Of a stretch of 64,000 nt of DNA, positions 45,979 to 57,448 are shown piece by piece; position 1 is the stretch's first letter; every line of letters begins with the position of its first letter. Origin of the DNA: Rubripirellula lacrimiformis (GTDB lineage Bacteria > Planctomycetota > Planctomycetia > Pirellulales > Pirellulaceae); NCBI RefSeq assembly GCF_007741535.1, contig NZ_CP036525.1:496001-560000 (forward strand), in the 5' to 3' direction. Below the pieces are notes generated by a model that did no database searches, had not been told where the DNA came from, and saw only the letters and a list, made by a program, of their open reading frames with translations. Made by a program: the position numbers and the translations under genes.

Positions 45979-46739
45979 GGATCAACCATCTGATGATCGT
46001 CGATCCAAGCCGACAAAAGTCCGATCTCCTCGAGCAGCAATCCGACCGTTTCCACGTCGTGGCGGCCGTCCACTCGAATGGCTTCACTACATCCCGGCAA
46101 TGGGAATTCGACAATCTCTTGGCATCGGGTGCACAGTGCGTCGGGCAATAGAGGTAGCCGATCACCGCTCAACCAGCCAATCCCACGAAGCACGCGAATC
46201 ATCGAATCGGACGCTTCCTGTTCCAGTCGGTCGATCCGTTGGGGCTTGCCGCCACTGGCCAAAATCCCTCGCTGTAACAGGATGTCAAGCGATCGCAGAT
46301 CCCGTTCGCATTGCAATCGAACATGAGACGCTTGTGGTGCCAGGTCCGCCAACACGGGGTCGCCGAAAACCGTTTCATGGAACTGCGCGATATCGATCCA
46401 TTCCAGCGGGAACACGTCGCAAGACTGTCGCAGTGCGCGATCCGTCACGATCAACGGGGGACCGATACGACGTTTGGAAGCACCCTTGGAATGCGCCGCC
46501 AGTGCCAATAGCCGATCCACACTTCGGCTTTCGACGACAATCAGAGGGTGGATCTGATGCTTGCGTGCATCGTAAATGGACGTCACAGCGGGACCATAGA
46601 CCGTGACGTTTCGTAAATTGTCCTGAAGGCTTTCTTTCACCCTCGCAACAAACCAATCGACATTTGTTTGAACGTCAGGATTCAACATACGTGGTGTCGT
46701 GTAGTAGGTGTCGAGCGGGAAACTGTGGTCGTGGATCAC
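45975..46739 (-). CDS. uncharacterised protein, possibly nucleotidyltransferase-like
   Basis: A 254-residue soluble protein. NVTVYGPAVTSIYDARKHQIHPLIVV (about 44-70) has the layout of the nucleotidyltransferase-fold core but lacks an obvious GS-x-DxD motif. Helical segments follow (VRLQCERDLRSLDILLQRGIL; ALCTRCQEIVEFPLPGC, with two cysteines). An alternative start is the Met at residue 18. It overlaps the TPM gene by 4 bases, so the three genes to lemA form one operon. The activity is unknown. Confidence 0.7.
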   Translation of the reverse strand: MIHDHSFPLDTYYTTPRMLNPDVQTNVDWFVARVKESLQDNLRNVTVYGPAVTSIYDARKHQIHPLIVVESRSVDRLLALAAHSKGASKRRIGPPLIVTDRALRQSCDVFPLEWIDIAQFHETVFGDPVLADLAPQASHVRLQCERDLRSLDILLQRGILASGGKPQRIDRLEQEASDSMIRVLRGIGWLSGDRLPLLPDALCTRCQEIVEFPLPGCSEAIRVDGRHDVETVGLLLEEIGLLSAWIDDHQMVDP

Positions 46740-46885
46740 TCCGCGATGCAGCTTCGAATGTCGGATCGATCCACTTGTCTGCGGCCCACTGTTGTGCGGG
46801 AGACACCGTTGGTGTGATCTGGCAAGCGTGCTGCCGCGCGGACGTGGATAGTGTAGCGATCCTGTGGATGGGGGACACCGGGTCG

Positions 46886-49800
46886 CTACCGCAGCAGACG
46901 CACTGCGGCGGTCAGCAGGCGGTCGACGTCCAGTGGCTTGCTGAGGTATTCGTCAAAGCCTTCTGCGATCAGTCGGCGTCGGGTGCCCTTCATCGCATCG
47001 GCGGTCAGGGCAATGACTGGCAACTCGATCCCGCGAGCACGAATTTCACGGATCGCGCCGACGCCGTCCAGTTCCGGCATCTGCATGTCCATCAAGCACA
47101 GTTCGAAGGGTTCGCCGGCTTCGATTGCTGCCACAATCATGTCGACCGCTTGCTGACCATTTTCGGCGGCTTCGACGTGGCAGTCTGCCTTTTTTAGAAA
47201 GTGCTGCGCGACGAATCGGACGTCACGCATGTCATCCGCGATCAGCACCTTGGCGTTCAGGGCCACTCGCCTCGCCTTCACGTCGGGCGACGATGCAACG
47301 TCGCTGGATTCAGCGGACGACTGTACCGAAACCGTGCCTCTGGTTCCGATGGGATCGATCGGGACACGGAATGTAAATGTGCTGCCTTTCCCCTGTTCGC
47401 TTTCGACACCAATCGAACCGCCAAGCGCACTGACCAAGCGTTTCGTAATGCTAAGTCCTAACCCAGTGCCGCCGAAGCGATTGGAGATCGATCGATCGGC
47501 CTGCACGAATGGTTCGAACAGGGTGTTGATCTTCTGTTGCGAGATCCCGATGCCGGTGTCTTGAACCGAAACCACCAACCACACCTTTCCGTCGACGTCT
47601 TCGGAATCGACCAGCACGTTGACGCGTCCCTTGGGTGCAAACTTCAATGCGTTGGCGATCAAATTGATCATGATCTGTCGCAGTCGGGCTGCGTCAGTTG
47701 TCACGGTCGTTGGCAACGGGTTCTTCAGGTCGAAGTCCAGTTGGTTGTCGTACTCGACCGTTCGCATCTGCATGGTTGCATGCACGTCGCCAAGGATGTG
47801 TCCGAGCGATACGGTTGAGTTCGACGTTTGGAACTTGTCGGATTCAATCCTAGAAAGGTCTAGCACGTCCCCCAGCAGCCTCAGCAGGTAGTCACCGTTT
47901 CGCTGGATGGTCGCTAGATTCTCTTGCAGCGATTCGTCGGTCGGTTCTTCTCGGATGATCTGAGTAAAACCAAGGATCGCCGACAATGGTGTCCGCAGTT
48001 CGTGGCTCATGTTCGCCAGGAACCGACTTTTGGCCTGGTTGGCTGCGTCGGCAATCTCCTTCGCTTCTCGCAGTTCTTGTTCGACCTCTAGGCGTTCGGC
48101 GATGTCGACGAACGTCACCACGGCCCCGATCACTTCGTCGTCTTGCTTGATGGGGTGGCACCAGTATTCAACAGGGAACACGGATCCGTCGCATCGGCAA
48201 AACACCTCGTCGCGAACGTTGTCTGCGCGTCCCTCGCGTAGTGCCGCCAAAATGCGTGATGCCGAGATCGGGAATTCGCAACCATCGGCTGTTCGCGGTT
48301 GGGTGACGGAGTGCATTTCCTGTTCGACCAGTTCATCACCGCTTTCGTACCCCAGCATGCGGGCGGCGGATTCGTTACAGAAGATGCACGCACCGTCGGC
48401 GCCGAGACCAAAGATGCCTTCCGCGGTCGAGTCCAGCAGCAAGCGAATCGTTTGCTCGTTTGATTTTGCCAGTTCCGCCGATGCGTTTCGCTCGGTGACA
48501 TCGTTCTGCACGCCGACAAAGTGCGTGACGGTTCCTGCGTCGTCGCGAACGGGCGTGATGTACAGATCATTCCAAAATGGAGTGCCATCCTTGCGATAGT
48601 TCTGGATCAACGTTCGCAGTGATTCGCCGCCCTGCACAGCACGACGAATTTCGGCGACCGTTTCTGGATCGGTATCGGTGCCTTGCAGAAATCGGCAATT
48701 GCGGCCGACCACTTCCGATTCGCTGTACCCTGTCATTTTGGTGAACCCATCGTTCACGAAAGTGATGGGGCGATCCGGGTGTCGATTGTCCGTGATGATG
48801 ATCCCGCCGGCGGCGGCTGCGACGGCTTTGCTAAGCAATCGCATTTCGGATTCGGTTTCCTTCCGGCGTGAAGTTTCGCGGATCGACACGAAGATGTGTC
48901 GTTGGCCGTGAAGTGAGATCGGTGTCAGCGCGACCTCGACGGGGTAGTCCGATTTGTCGTGTCGTCGATGGATGGCTTCGAACAGTTCGCCGTCGCTGGC
49001 ATGGGCGGCTTCGAAACGATCGCGGAAATCGGCGATGTTGTGGTCGAATCCAAAACGCAGGATCGACATTCCTTCGAGTTCATTTGCACTCAGCCCAACT
49101 TGTTCGCCCATCTTGCGATTGGCGTACACGATCTGTGCGTTTTCGTCGATCAACACTTGGGCGTCGATGTTCTCGTCCGCCATGAACTTGAACTGGGCGA
49201 CATCCCGCTGCGCTTTTCGAAGTGCTTTGATATTGATCAACGAAATCACGCAGCCCGAGGTTTGCTTTTTGGACCAATACGGCAAAGCTCGAAACAGGTA
49301 GGGTTCGTCGCGGCACACGGCCTCCCATTCCTGTTCGTCTCCGGATTCCAGGACTTGTTCGATTCGGGTCATGAAGTCCTGGCCGCCGATGACTCGGGTG
49401 AAGCCTTCGATGCTGCGTCCCAGATCGTGAGGGTCCAGCGACAGCAGTCGACCGACTTCGGGGGTAAAGCGGCGAATGTACAGTTGGTCATCCAAGAACA
49501 GCACACCAACGCGGGTCGTCGCCAACAGATTGGTCATGTCCGAATTGGCTTCATCCAGTTCGACGACGCGAGCCTGATGTTCGGCATTGACGGTGTAGAG
49601 TTCCTCGTTGACGCTGTGCAATTCTTCGTTGGTGCTTTGCAGTTCCTCGTTCGATGCAACCATTTCTTCGTTGGTCGCCTGCAGCTCTTCGTTGGACGTT
49701 TCGAGTTCCTCGATCGTCGCTTGTAGATTTTGGCGGCTGAAATTCAGTTCCTGTTCCAGTCCCTCGATGCGAGACACGCTGGCTTGGTTGAAATCAAGAT

Positions 49801-51802
49801 CGCGGATCGCATTCTCGCTATCGGCCGTCTTCACCGATTCTGCGAATTCGAACTGGACCAAGACACAGGACGTTCGCGACTTTGGCAAATTGACCGGTCG
49901 AACGATCAGCTGCACCTGTGTGTCGGATCGTCCGTCGGGGTGGGGCAGGCCGCTGTATCGGACCGTTTTGTCGTCGTGCAACGAGTGTTGGATCGCCGCC
50001 GATACGGAGGTTCTTATTTCGTTGGGAATCATGTCCAGCAAACTGGACGACAGTCGTCCGGTGGGCACTTTCAAGAACTCTTGGGCGCCTGGGAAAATAT
50101 GCAGCACCTGCAGACCTGAGTCGACCAGCACGCTGGGCGGCATCATTTTGCCCAGCAGGACGTCGTAGGCTTCCGGCAAGATATCCGTCGGCTTTTGCGT
50201 TTTGGGTTCACCCAGTTTCGACGGGCGAGCGGTTGGCATGGCGCCGGATGTTTGCCCAAACAGCGGCATCCGCAATTCGATCGGCAATCGAACGTCACGG
50301 CGTTTGCGAAATATTTTCCAATGCCCATCGATCGTGTCGAATTCGTCGCTGATATCACCCACCGCTTCGCTGGGGCCCAGGAACAGGACTCCGTTGGCTT
50401 TCAGTGCGAAGTGAAACAGGGACAGGGTTTTGCGCTGCGCGGGCGGTTGCAGATAGATCAGCATGTTGCGGCAGGTGACCAAGTTCATCTGCGTGAACGG
50501 CGGATCGTTGATCACATTCTGTGGCGCGAAGACGACCTTTCCGCGAAGTTCGTTGTTGACGCAGTAGCCGTCGCGGCGTTTGTTGAAAAAACGTTCCAAA
50601 CGTTCGGGGGATACATCGGCAACGTGCGATTGGTCATAAGTTCCCGTGGACGCAAACTGCAACGATTGGCGGTGTGCGTCGGTGGCGAACATTTTGAACC
50701 CGATGTCTTTGCCCGAGTTTTCAATCGCCTCGGTCATCAACATGGCAATGGAGTAGGCTTCTTGGCCCGTCGCGCAACCGCACACCCAAATCCGGATCGT
50801 ATCGTCGGCGCGGGCGACTAGATCGGGGATGACTTGATGTTCCAAAGTCGCGAAGGCGTCCGGGTCACGAAAGAACCGCGTGACACCGATCAGCAAGTCC
50901 TCGTACAGGTCATTGACCTCTGCATTGGACTGATTGATGTATTCAACGTACTGTTCCACGCCGTTCAATTTCAGCAATTCGATCCGGCGTTGGATCCGAC
51001 GACCGACCGTACCGATCTTGTAGTGACTGAAATCGATACCATGCTGCTGCTTTAGCAACTGAAACACTCGTTCGAGTCCGGTTTCTTCGATGGTTTCGAT
51101 TTTTTGTTCCTGCAGTGATTCGGTCGAATCGCCTTCGACGGTAAAACGACGCAACGCCTCGCCCATCGCTTCGGGAGGCAGGACCAAGTCGACCCTGCCG
51201 GTTTGTTGGGCATTCAATGGCATCGCCTCGAACCTGCATGACGTCGGTTCTTGAGCGATGACAAGCCCTTCGTTGTCGGCGATGTCGGTGATCCCACGCG
51301 ACCCGTCGCTGCCAGTGCCCGAGAGGATGATCCCAATGCTGTAACGGCCCGAGTCTTGGGCCAGCGAACGAAGGAACTGGTCGATGGGATGCGCCAAGAC
51401 TTGATCGGGGCTGCGTTCGGTTAGCAACAACTTGCCGTTGCTGATCACCATTTCCATTTTGGGAGGGATCAAATAGATCGTGTCGGGTTGAACCTTCACA
51501 CCATCATCGACCACCTCGACTTGGATGTTGGTGACCCGTCGAAGCAACTGGTCCATGTGGCTTTTGAAATCGGGCGACAGGTGCTGGACGACGACGAACG
51601 ACATGCCGCAATCTTCGGGCATCGATCGAAACAACGATTCCAGTGCTTCTAGCCCACCGGCCGATGCACCGATGCCAACGATGTAATGATGAGAATGTCG
51701 AACGCGCTTGCGAGAATCGCGATCCTGGGGGGAATCACTGGGGCGATCAGAGTCCGCCGGAGGCGATGCAGGAATCAAGCGAGAGGGGTCTGTTTTCGAC
51801 AT
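46886..51802 (-). CDS. CheB-CheR-PAS-LOV hybrid histidine kinase
   Basis: A 1638-residue cytoplasmic signalling protein. In order: CheB methylesterase (about 40-225; S47 in IGASAGG, His in VQHLSPD, Asp in GTGSDG), CheR methyltransferase (about 240-500; [12 protein letters not shown]), a coiled-coil linker (about 680-760; repeats of [11 protein letters not shown]), PAS domains (about 760-870 and 885-990), a LOV-type PAS (about 1000-1120) with GRNCRFLQ (photoactive C1036), [11 protein letters not shown] and FVGVQND, another PAS (about 1125-1245), HisKA (H1267 in SHELRTP), HATPase ([17 protein letters not shown]) and a receiver (D1572 in LMDMQMP). No che genes adjoin. It likely couples light to phosphorelay output and to methylation. 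Confidence 0.92.
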   Translation of the reverse strand: MSKTDPSRLIPASPPADSDRPSDSPQDRDSRKRVRHSHHYIVGIGASAGGLEALESLFRSMPEDCGMSFVVVQHLSPDFKSHMDQLLRRVTNIQVEVVDDGVKVQPDTIYLIPPKMEMVISNGKLLLTERSPDQVLAHPIDQFLRSLAQDSGRYSIGIILSGTGSDGSRGITDIADNEGLVIAQEPTSCRFEAMPLNAQQTGRVDLVLPPEAMGEALRRFTVEGDSTESLQEQKIETIEETGLERVFQLLKQQHGIDFSHYKIGTVGRRIQRRIELLKLNGVEQYVEYINQSNAEVNDLYEDLLIGVTRFFRDPDAFATLEHQVIPDLVARADDTIRIWVCGCATGQEAYSIAMLMTEAIENSGKDIGFKMFATDAHRQSLQFASTGTYDQSHVADVSPERLERFFNKRRDGYCVNNELRGKVVFAPQNVINDPPFTQMNLVTCRNMLIYLQPPAQRKTLSLFHFALKANGVLFLGPSEAVGDISDEFDTIDGHWKIFRKRRDVRLPIELRMPLFGQTSGAMPTARPSKLGEPKTQKPTDILPEAYDVLLGKMMPPSVLVDSGLQVLHIFPGAQEFLKVPTGRLSSSLLDMIPNEIRTSVSAAIQHSLHDDKTVRYSGLPHPDGRSDTQVQLIVRPVNLPKSRTSCVLVQFEFAESVKTADSENAIRDLDFNQASVSRIEGLEQELNFSRQNLQATIEELETSNEELQATNEEMVASNEELQSTNEELHSVNEELYTVNAEHQARVVELDEANSDMTNLLATTRVGVLFLDDQLYIRRFTPEVGRLLSLDPHDLGRSIEGFTRVIGGQDFMTRIEQVLESGDEQEWEAVCRDEPYLFRALPYWSKKQTSGCVISLINIKALRKAQRDVAQFKFMADENIDAQVLIDENAQIVYANRKMGEQVGLSANELEGMSILRFGFDHNIADFRDRFEAAHASDGELFEAIHRRHDKSDYPVEVALTPISLHGQRHIFVSIRETSRRKETESEMRLLSKAVAAAAGGIIITDNRHPDRPITFVNDGFTKMTGYSESEVVGRNCRFLQGTDTDPETVAEIRRAVQGGESLRTLIQNYRKDGTPFWNDLYITPVRDDAGTVTHFVGVQNDVTERNASAELAKSNEQTIRLLLDSTAEGIFGLGADGACIFCNESAARMLGYESGDELVEQEMHSVTQPRTADGCEFPISASRILAALREGRADNVRDEVFCRCDGSVFPVEYWCHPIKQDDEVIGAVVTFVDIAERLEVEQELREAKEIADAANQAKSRFLANMSHELRTPLSAILGFTQIIREEPTDESLQENLATIQRNGDYLLRLLGDVLDLSRIESDKFQTSNSTVSLGHILGDVHATMQMRTVEYDNQLDFDLKNPLPTTVTTDAARLRQIMINLIANALKFAPKGRVNVLVDSEDVDGKVWLVVSVQDTGIGISQQKINTLFEPFVQADRSISNRFGGTGLGLSITKRLVSALGGSIGVESEQGKGSTFTFRVPIDPIGTRGTVSVQSSAESSDVASSPDVKARRVALNAKVLIADDMRDVRFVAQHFLKKADCHVEAAENGQQAVDMIVAAIEAGEPFELCLMDMQMPELDGVGAIREIRARGIELPVIALTADAMKGTRRRLIAEGFDEYLSKPLDVDRLLTAAVRLLR

Positions 51803-52377
51803 GGCGGCTTATGGGGAGAGAACGGCCTCGCAGCGCTGTGAACCACGGCATCGCATGGGAGGTCGCGGTGCACCAATTCTCCTTGCGTGGTGGATGCAAA
51901 CACTCGCCGGAGAAAGCCGTCACAAAAGCAGCCGCCATGGGTGCGAGTGACCGCCAGTTAAGTATCACGACGCAACCATCTTGGTCGCGAAGTTCGCACT
52001 GAACCTGTCGTCAAACTGTATGCGGACTGCGACAATTGGTCAATCATGTTTGTGATGCTGATCGCATGCGGGAGCGAGGCTGCGCATCGCTTTCATTTTC
52101 GTCTTGGACCACGGCCAGTCGCCCATTGCCAACTCGGCGTCCCGTCGATCTCTGGCACAGGAAGTGCAGATTGATATCGGAACCGCCCCGCCCATTGGCA
52201 GGCCAAGCCGGGATCCCGGATGCCAGGTCCACAACGGCAATCGGTTCGCCAGCGCCGAAACGTCCGACCCGAAAACCGCCGGCGGTATTCGTAAACGCAG
52301 CGGCAGTGTTCCCGATCCGGCGATTTTCCCTGTCACAAACGTTCCATTTCCCGATTTTCCATTTTCGGAATTCACTG
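51803..52377. other. divergent intergenic region, no gene recognised
   Basis: 575 bases between the leftward hybrid kinase and the rightward transglutaminase. Frames on both strands are open (for example minus 52044-52406, and plus upstream of the transglutaminase) but show no family features, no SD and biased composition. It should carry both promoters; none was identified with confidence. Confidence 0.4.
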
Positions 52378-53220
52378 ATGAACCAAATCCAAGTCGGCAG
52401 CCGCATTGTCTACCAAGTCAACGCGCCAACCACGTTCCTGTTCAATGTTTCCGTCGTCCAGAACCAGCATCAACAGATTGTAAGTGAATCGTTGGAAGTC
52501 CAGCCGTTCCACCGGATCGAAGAATGTGCCGTCGGCCCGCTTGGCAACCGCTTGGTTCGCCTATCGGTTCCACCCGGGGAAATGACAATTCAGTATCAGG
52601 CAACTGTCAACATGAATCCCGAACAGGTGGACGTGACCAACGTCGGTGAAACTCCGTACGAGCAGCTGCCCGCCGATGTGCTGACGTACTTGAACCCCAG
52701 CCGGTACTGCGAATCGGACAAGCTGCTGGAGTTTGCGATGAACCAGTTTGGCACCTTGCTGCCCGGCTACTCCCGTGTCACTGCGATCTGCAACTGGACC
52801 TACGATCAACTGTCCTATACGCCTGGCAGCACGGGGCCAACCACAACGGCCTGTGATGTCCTGCAGCAGAAAACCGGTGTTTGCCGAGATTTTGCCCACG
52901 TCGCGATCAGTCTGTGTCGTGCGATGGGAATCCCCGCCCGCTACGTCGCCGGCTACGCGGTGAACTTGAACCCACCCGATTTCCACGGATTCTTCGAAGC
53001 GTTCTTGGATGGGCGTTGGTTCTTGTTCGATGCAACCCGATTGGCACCCGTCGGTGGGTTCGTCCGGATCGGAACCGGGCGCGACGCTGCCGACGTGGCG
53101 TTCAGCACGATTCGCGGCGATGCAAAAAACACGGAAATGGAAGTCTGGGCACACGAAAAACATTCCGGGGATGAACTGCTAGATCCTAGCAACGTCGACA
53201 CCGCGGTCAGTTCGGCCTAG
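52378..53220 (+). CDS. transglutaminase-like family protein
   Basis: A 280-residue protein. An N-terminal beta-rich domain (about 1-90; VPPGEMTIQYQATV) is followed by a transglutaminase core. The likely catalytic Cys is in KTGVCRDFAHVAISLCRAMGIPARYV, His in DFHGFFEAFLD and Asp in FLFDATRLAP. This resembles bacterial transglutaminase-like cysteine proteases often found near ATP-grasp/alpha-E proteins, which are not present here. The ATG at 52378 is chosen because family similarity starts here; a longer open frame back to 52036 is not convincing. No signal peptide. Likely a peptidase or amidase rather than a cross-linker. Confidence 0.87.
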   Translation: MNQIQVGSRIVYQVNAPTTFLFNVSVVQNQHQQIVSESLEVQPFHRIEECAVGPLGNRLVRLSVPPGEMTIQYQATVNMNPEQVDVTNVGETPYEQLPADVLTYLNPSRYCESDKLLEFAMNQFGTLLPGYSRVTAICNWTYDQLSYTPGSTGPTTTACDVLQQKTGVCRDFAHVAISLCRAMGIPARYVAGYAVNLNPPDFHGFFEAFLDGRWFLFDATRLAPVGGFVRIGTGRDAADVAFSTIRGDAKNTEMEVWAHEKHSGDELLDPSNVDTAVSSA

Positions 53221-53649
53221 GCGAGACATGCTGGCGATCTGGTCGCCCACGAACCAGCGTGCGTCGAAACCGTTCAGCCCGGTTTGGTTCGGTGGTCTTC
53301 ATCCGAGTTTCGGCGGCAGGAATTTTGGCAGCGGGAATTAGGTGGACGGGGAATTAGGGGACGGGGAATTAGGGGACGGGGAATTAGGGGACGGGATCGC
53401 GGTGTGGAACGCTTTGGTCTGTTGCGTGGATTCTGCATTGGCGTGGCTGCCGTGTCCGCAATCAAACATCTGGGATCGGCACCCACACCTGACTGGCAAT
53501 CGGTGTTGTTCATCGCATCGATTCTAAGGTGCGTCGTCACTGTCGGACCAATCCGTTCGGCAACCAGGTCTCGGCATAGCAATTGCATTGCGAGGTCTCG
53601 TCCGCCGAATTCCGCTGCGTTGGGGATTCAGGCGAGATCCGAGATCACC
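53221..53649. other. intergenic region upstream of the catalase
   Basis: 429 bases without a supported gene. The catalase frame stays open back to 53284, but that part has the composition of non-coding DNA and includes a 15-base minisatellite. The catalase promoter is expected here; no OxyR- or PerR-like palindrome was recognised. Confidence 0.4.
53332..53395. repeat. 15-bp minisatellite (GGGGAATTAGGGGAC)
   Basis: Three perfect direct copies start at 53348, 53363 and 53378. A degenerate 16-base copy precedes them (53332-53347) and a truncated one follows. The unit is a multiple of 3, so copy number changes would not disturb the open frame. It lies 255 bases before the catalase start. Confidence 0.9.
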
Positions 53650-55761
53650 ATGCCCACCCAAAGGACCGCCCGCATGGCAAAGAAAGCGAAAGCCAAACCC
53701 AGTTTCAAAACAACCACCGGTAACGGTGGCGAACCACACCAAATCGCAACCGACGGTGATCGACTGACCACGAACCAGGGTGTGGTGGTGGCGGATGATC
53801 AAAACACTTTAACAGTGGGCGCACGTGGCCCCCAGTTGTTGGAAGATCATATCCTGCGCGAGAAAATCACGCACTTTGACCACGAACGAATTCCGGAACG
53901 AGTGGTGCACGCGCGTGGGTACGGTGCGCATGGATATTTCCAGTGCTACAAGTCAGCGGCCAAAATTTGCAAAGCTGGTTTCTTGCAGGACCCGTCGGTC
54001 AAGACGCCGGTCTTCTGTCGCATCTCCACCGTCGCCGGCAGTGCGGGATCGCGGGACACGGCGCGGGACGTCCGTGGATTCGCCGTCAAGTTCTATACCG
54101 AAGAAGGCAACTATGACTTGGTTGGCAATAACATTCCGGTGTTCTTTATCCAGGACGCGATCAAGTTCCCCGACCTTATTCACAGTGTGAAGCCGGCCCC
54201 GGATCGCGACTTTCCGCAGGCTCAATCGGCACACGATACGTTCTGGGATTTTGTGTCGCTGAATTCCGAGTCCATGCACATGTTGATGTGGGTGATGTCG
54301 GATCGCGCCATCCCCAGGTCGTTGCGGATGATCGAAGGCTTTGGGGTCCATACCTTCCGCATGATCGACAAGAAGGGGGATTCTAGGTTCGTGAAATTCC
54401 ACTGGCGTCCCAAGTACGGCGCGTTCTCGCAAATCTGGGACGAAGCGGTCATGGTCGCGGGTGCCGATCCCGACTTTCATCGCCGCGACATGTGGAACGC
54501 AATCAACGCGGGTGATTTTCCGGAATGGGAACTTTCCGTTCAAGTGTTCACCCAGGAAGAAGCGGATCAGTTCGACTTTGACCACCTGGACCCGACGAAG
54601 TTGATTCCAGAGGAGATCGTGCCACTGACACCGATTGGCAAGATGGTTCTGGATCGGAATGTCGACAACTTCTTTGCTGAAACCGAGCAGGTCGCGTTCT
54701 GTCCGTCGCATCTTGTTCCGGGAATCGACTTTTCGAACGACCCGCTGCTGCAAGGCCGTTTGTTCTCGTACCTGGATACACAGTTGTCCCGATTAGGAAG
54801 TCCCAACTTCCATCAAATCCCGATCAACAAACCGAAGTGCCCGTTCGCGAACTTCCAACGCGATGGGCACATGCAAATGGACGTCCCGGCGGGGCGAGTC
54901 GCCAATCAACCCAACTCGCTTGATAACGGTGGACCGCGCGAAGATCCCAAATCCGGCTTTCATTCGTTTCCCGCCGAAGAAAGCGGTGCGAAGGTCCGGC
55001 TGAGACCCGAGAGTTTTGCCGATCACTACACGCAGGCCAGGTTGTTTTGGAAGTCGATGACCGAACCAGAGAAACGCCACATCGTGGGTGGTTTTTCCTT
55101 TGAGTTGGGCAAATGTCAGGAAACCCACGTGCGAACACGGATGTTGGGTCATTTGAACAACATCGATCGTGAATTGGGGACCCAGGTCGCCGATTGCTTA
55201 GGAATGCAGGGAATGGCCGATGACATCACGCCCGTTGTTCCGGTGGGTGACCCTGAACCATCGAAACCGTTGTCGCAGTACGCTGTCGCACCCAAGTCGA
55301 TCGCAGGTAAGAAGGTTGGTTTGTTGACGACCAATGGCGTCGATGCCAAGTTGCTAGATGCCATTCGCAAGGCGGTGGAAAGCGAGGGAGCGATGATGGA
55401 AGTGATCGCGCCGAAGATCGGGCCGATGAAGTCCAGTGACGGCCAGTCGTTGACGCCCGATCATTTCCTGGCGGGGGCACCGTCACCCTTGTTCGATGCC
55501 GTCATCATCGCACCCGCAAAATCCGAAGTCGAGACGTTGTTGTCACAGGCGGCGGCGATTGACTGGATACGCACTGCATTTGCCCATTTGAAAGTCATTG
55601 GGTTCAACGAAGCGGCAGCCCCCTTGTTCGAAAAAGCTGCTGTCAAAACGGACGCAGACGATGGCATGGTCGACGTTTCCGACGGATCGTTGAAGGCGTT
55701 CGTCCAGCAGGCAAAGCAGCATCGTGTCTGGGATCGCGAACCCACGGTGCGTTCCTGTTAG
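53650..55761 (+). CDS. katE: large-subunit catalase (KatE/HPII type)
   Basis: A 703-residue clade-2 heme catalase. The essential His is H87 (PERVVHARG), the distal Asn is in [10 protein letters not shown] and the proximal heme-ligand Tyr is in [12 protein letters not shown]. The C-terminal about 150 residues ([25 protein letters not shown]) form the flavodoxin/GATase-like domain typical of HPII. The ATG at 53650 gives the lysine-rich N-terminus; the Met nine residues on (53674) is an alternative. It decomposes hydrogen peroxide in the cytoplasm. A strong terminator follows, so it is probably monocistronic. Confidence 0.94.
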   Translation: MPTQRTARMAKKAKAKPSFKTTTGNGGEPHQIATDGDRLTTNQGVVVADDQNTLTVGARGPQLLEDHILREKITHFDHERIPERVVHARGYGAHGYFQCYKSAAKICKAGFLQDPSVKTPVFCRISTVAGSAGSRDTARDVRGFAVKFYTEEGNYDLVGNNIPVFFIQDAIKFPDLIHSVKPAPDRDFPQAQSAHDTFWDFVSLNSESMHMLMWVMSDRAIPRSLRMIEGFGVHTFRMIDKKGDSRFVKFHWRPKYGAFSQIWDEAVMVAGADPDFHRRDMWNAINAGDFPEWELSVQVFTQEEADQFDFDHLDPTKLIPEEIVPLTPIGKMVLDRNVDNFFAETEQVAFCPSHLVPGIDFSNDPLLQGRLFSYLDTQLSRLGSPNFHQIPINKPKCPFANFQRDGHMQMDVPAGRVANQPNSLDNGGPREDPKSGFHSFPAEESGAKVRLRPESFADHYTQARLFWKSMTEPEKRHIVGGFSFELGKCQETHVRTRMLGHLNNIDRELGTQVADCLGMQGMADDITPVVPVGDPEPSKPLSQYAVAPKSIAGKKVGLLTTNGVDAKLLDAIRKAVESEGAMMEVIAPKIGPMKSSDGQSLTPDHFLAGAPSPLFDAVIIAPAKSEVETLLSQAAAIDWIRTAFAHLKVIGFNEAAAPLFEKAAVKTDADDGMVDVSDGSLKAFVQQAKQHRVWDREPTVRSC

Positions 55762-55787
55762 GTTCGGCCGAAGACATGCGTTGGATC

Positions 55788-55830
55788 ATGATCCGCCAAC
55801 CAGTGTGTATGGCGGATCATGGTCTTTTTC
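55788..55830 (+). terminator. intrinsic terminator after the catalase
   Basis: A perfect 11-base-pair stem ATGATCCGCCA (55788-55798) / TGGCGGATCAT (55810-55820) with an 11-base loop, followed by GGTCTTTTTC. It lies 26 bases after the catalase stop and about 100 bases before the next start. Confidence 0.8.
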
Positions 55831-55934
55831 GGCGACGTGGCTATCACCGTGGTGCCGTTGGTGTATGGGGACATGGATCCCTTATGGATCCTTCCTGAAT
55901 TTCTTATGCGACCGTTTCTGTCAAGGAAGTTTCT

Positions 55935-56531
55935 ATGGCCGATGCTGAAGCTGTGAATCGCCGGGCCAGTCTGTTTTCCCGGATCAAGTCGGTTTTCTTG
56001 ACATGGTTGGATCACCCCACATCCGTCGCGTCGGTGTGCCCAAGTTCCCGGGTGTTGACGCAAAAAATCGCTGATCGTTCTGCGGTGCGTGACGCATCAC
56101 TTGTGATCGATCTGGGGCCCGCAACGGGCGAAACGTCGGTAGCCCTATTGGAACGAATGGGGCCGGACGCCAAGTTGTTGGCGATCGAAAAAATGGAAGA
56201 GTTCATTCAGCCGCTGAACGAAATCGACGACAAACGTTTGATCGTGCAGCACGGCGATGCCGCCTGTCTGCGCGACCTGATGGAACGGCATGGACTGGGA
56301 CGCGCCGACGTGATCGTTTCGGGGGTCCCGTTTTCCACAATCGACAAACCGATTGGGCAACGAATCGTTGACGGAATCCATGATCAGCTGAAGGACGGCG
56401 GGTTGTTCATCGCCTATCAATTTCGAGACGATGTGGTCCCGTTGGCCACACCGCTATTTGGCGAACCCGATGTGGACCGAGTCCATTTGAACGTGCCGCC
56501 ACTGACGATTTACACCTGGACAAAGTCGTAG
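55935..56531 (+). CDS. PmtA-like SAM-dependent methyltransferase
   Basis: A 198-residue class I methyltransferase. The N-terminus contains SVASVCPSSRVLTQKIA, the motif typical of phospholipid N-methyltransferases of the PmtA type. The SAM motif is VIDLGPATGETSVALL, the acidic residue lies in LLAIEKMEEF, and VSGVPFSTIDKP stands for motif IV. It probably methylates phosphatidylethanolamine at the membrane, but rRNA-dimethylase relatives are similar, so the substrate is not sure. The ATG at 55935 follows AAGGAAG about 10 bases upstream. Confidence 0.85.
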   Translation: MADAEAVNRRASLFSRIKSVFLTWLDHPTSVASVCPSSRVLTQKIADRSAVRDASLVIDLGPATGETSVALLERMGPDAKLLAIEKMEEFIQPLNEIDDKRLIVQHGDAACLRDLMERHGLGRADVIVSGVPFSTIDKPIGQRIVDGIHDQLKDGGLFIAYQFRDDVVPLATPLFGEPDVDRVHLNVPPLTIYTWTKS

Positions 56532-56953
56532 CCGGCGTGTGAATCGGCACTTCGTCGATTGGGGGCCGGACACGCTGGGCGAGGCGATTTCTCGAAAGTC
56601 CAAGTGCACTTCGGTCCACCGTTTGCAGTTCTCTAGGTTCACGATGTTTATTGTTGATCTTCTAGAGAAGTGAGTTCCAAAGTGCCTACCCAAGCCCCGT
56701 TTCGTATTCAAACCGTTCACGGCGTGTCCTATCCGATCGTCGGTGCGTCAAGTCAAGCGACAGTCATCGTTCATTCGCCGACTGCGAAGCAACCAGCGAC
56801 CGAGCGTGAAAAGTCGCAACCACGGCGTCACCGAAAATCTTTGCCGACTTCGAAATGATGCTTGCCTAGCCCTTTTCGGTCGCAGGCCGTCCCGTCGTCG
56901 GCCTTCAATCGGATCGTGGCTCACTCATATTTACCTACGGCGCTGCGAGTTTG
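56532..56953. other. intergenic region with a long-loop inverted repeat
   Basis: 422 bases with no supported gene. An 8-base inverted repeat TTCTCTAG (56629-56636) / CTAGAGAA (56662-56669) with a 25-base AT-rich spacer lies mid-region. It could be an operator for the response-regulator gene or a transcript hairpin, but no T-run follows. The frame at 56670-56858 has no family features. Confidence 0.35.
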
Positions 56954-57448
56954 ATGATGACGCTACGAAGTCTTGTGGCTGACGATGTGCGACATAACCG
57001 AACGCTCGCGGTCCACTGGCTGAAAGAGCTAGGGCACGAAACTTTCGAAGCGGCCGATGGAGGCGAAGCGTGGCACATCGCCAAGGACAAACCGTTGGAC
57101 CTGATCGTTACCGACATTGAAATGCCGGGACGAAGCGGTCTCGATTTCCTGCAGCAGTTACGCGGTCACGAGATCAGCACAATCGCGGATGTCCCCGTCG
57201 TCGTGATGAGCAGTCTGCAGGACGCGCTGTTAGAAAAACTAGCGCTTGGTTTTGGGGCCACGATCGTCGTCCGCAAGCCTCTCTCGAAGCTTGACTTTCA
57301 GAAAGCCGTCCAGCGGGCCATGGCATCGCCCCCTAGCGAAGGCGTTTCGCCGGAAGCCAACTCGGACCACCCTTCGGACGATCCCGGTGTAGGTCCAATC
57401 TCGCCGACGCTGCGGCGGATCGCGGATCGTGCGCGTCGCGGCTTGTAA
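56954..57448 (+). CDS. single-receiver response regulator
   Basis: A 164-residue protein made of one receiver domain and a 40-residue disordered tail (SPPSEGVSPEANSDHPSDDPG) ending in RRIADRARRGL. The phosphoacceptor is D54 in IVTDIEMPG, the acidic pocket is VADDVRHNR and the conserved Lys is in VVRKPLSK. No output domain is present, so it probably acts by protein contact, like CheY-type or relay proteins. The large hybrid kinase begins 232 bases downstream in the same direction and is a possible partner. Two ATGs (56954, 56957) are possible. Confidence 0.88.
   Translation: MMTLRSLVADDVRHNRTLAVHWLKELGHETFEAADGGEAWHIAKDKPLDLIVTDIEMPGRSGLDFLQQLRGHEISTIADVPVVVMSSLQDALLEKLALGFGATIVVRKPLSKLDFQKAVQRAMASPPSEGVSPEANSDHPSDDPGVGPISPTLRRIADRARRGL

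Noticed and set aside
52036-52377. N-terminal extension of the transglutaminase
   Set aside because: Arg/Pro-rich composition without a signal peptide or domain; the family similarity begins at 52378.
53284-53649. 122-residue N-terminal extension of the catalase
   Set aside because: It includes the minisatellite and shows no catalase similarity; the Met at 53650 gives a normal HPII N-terminus.
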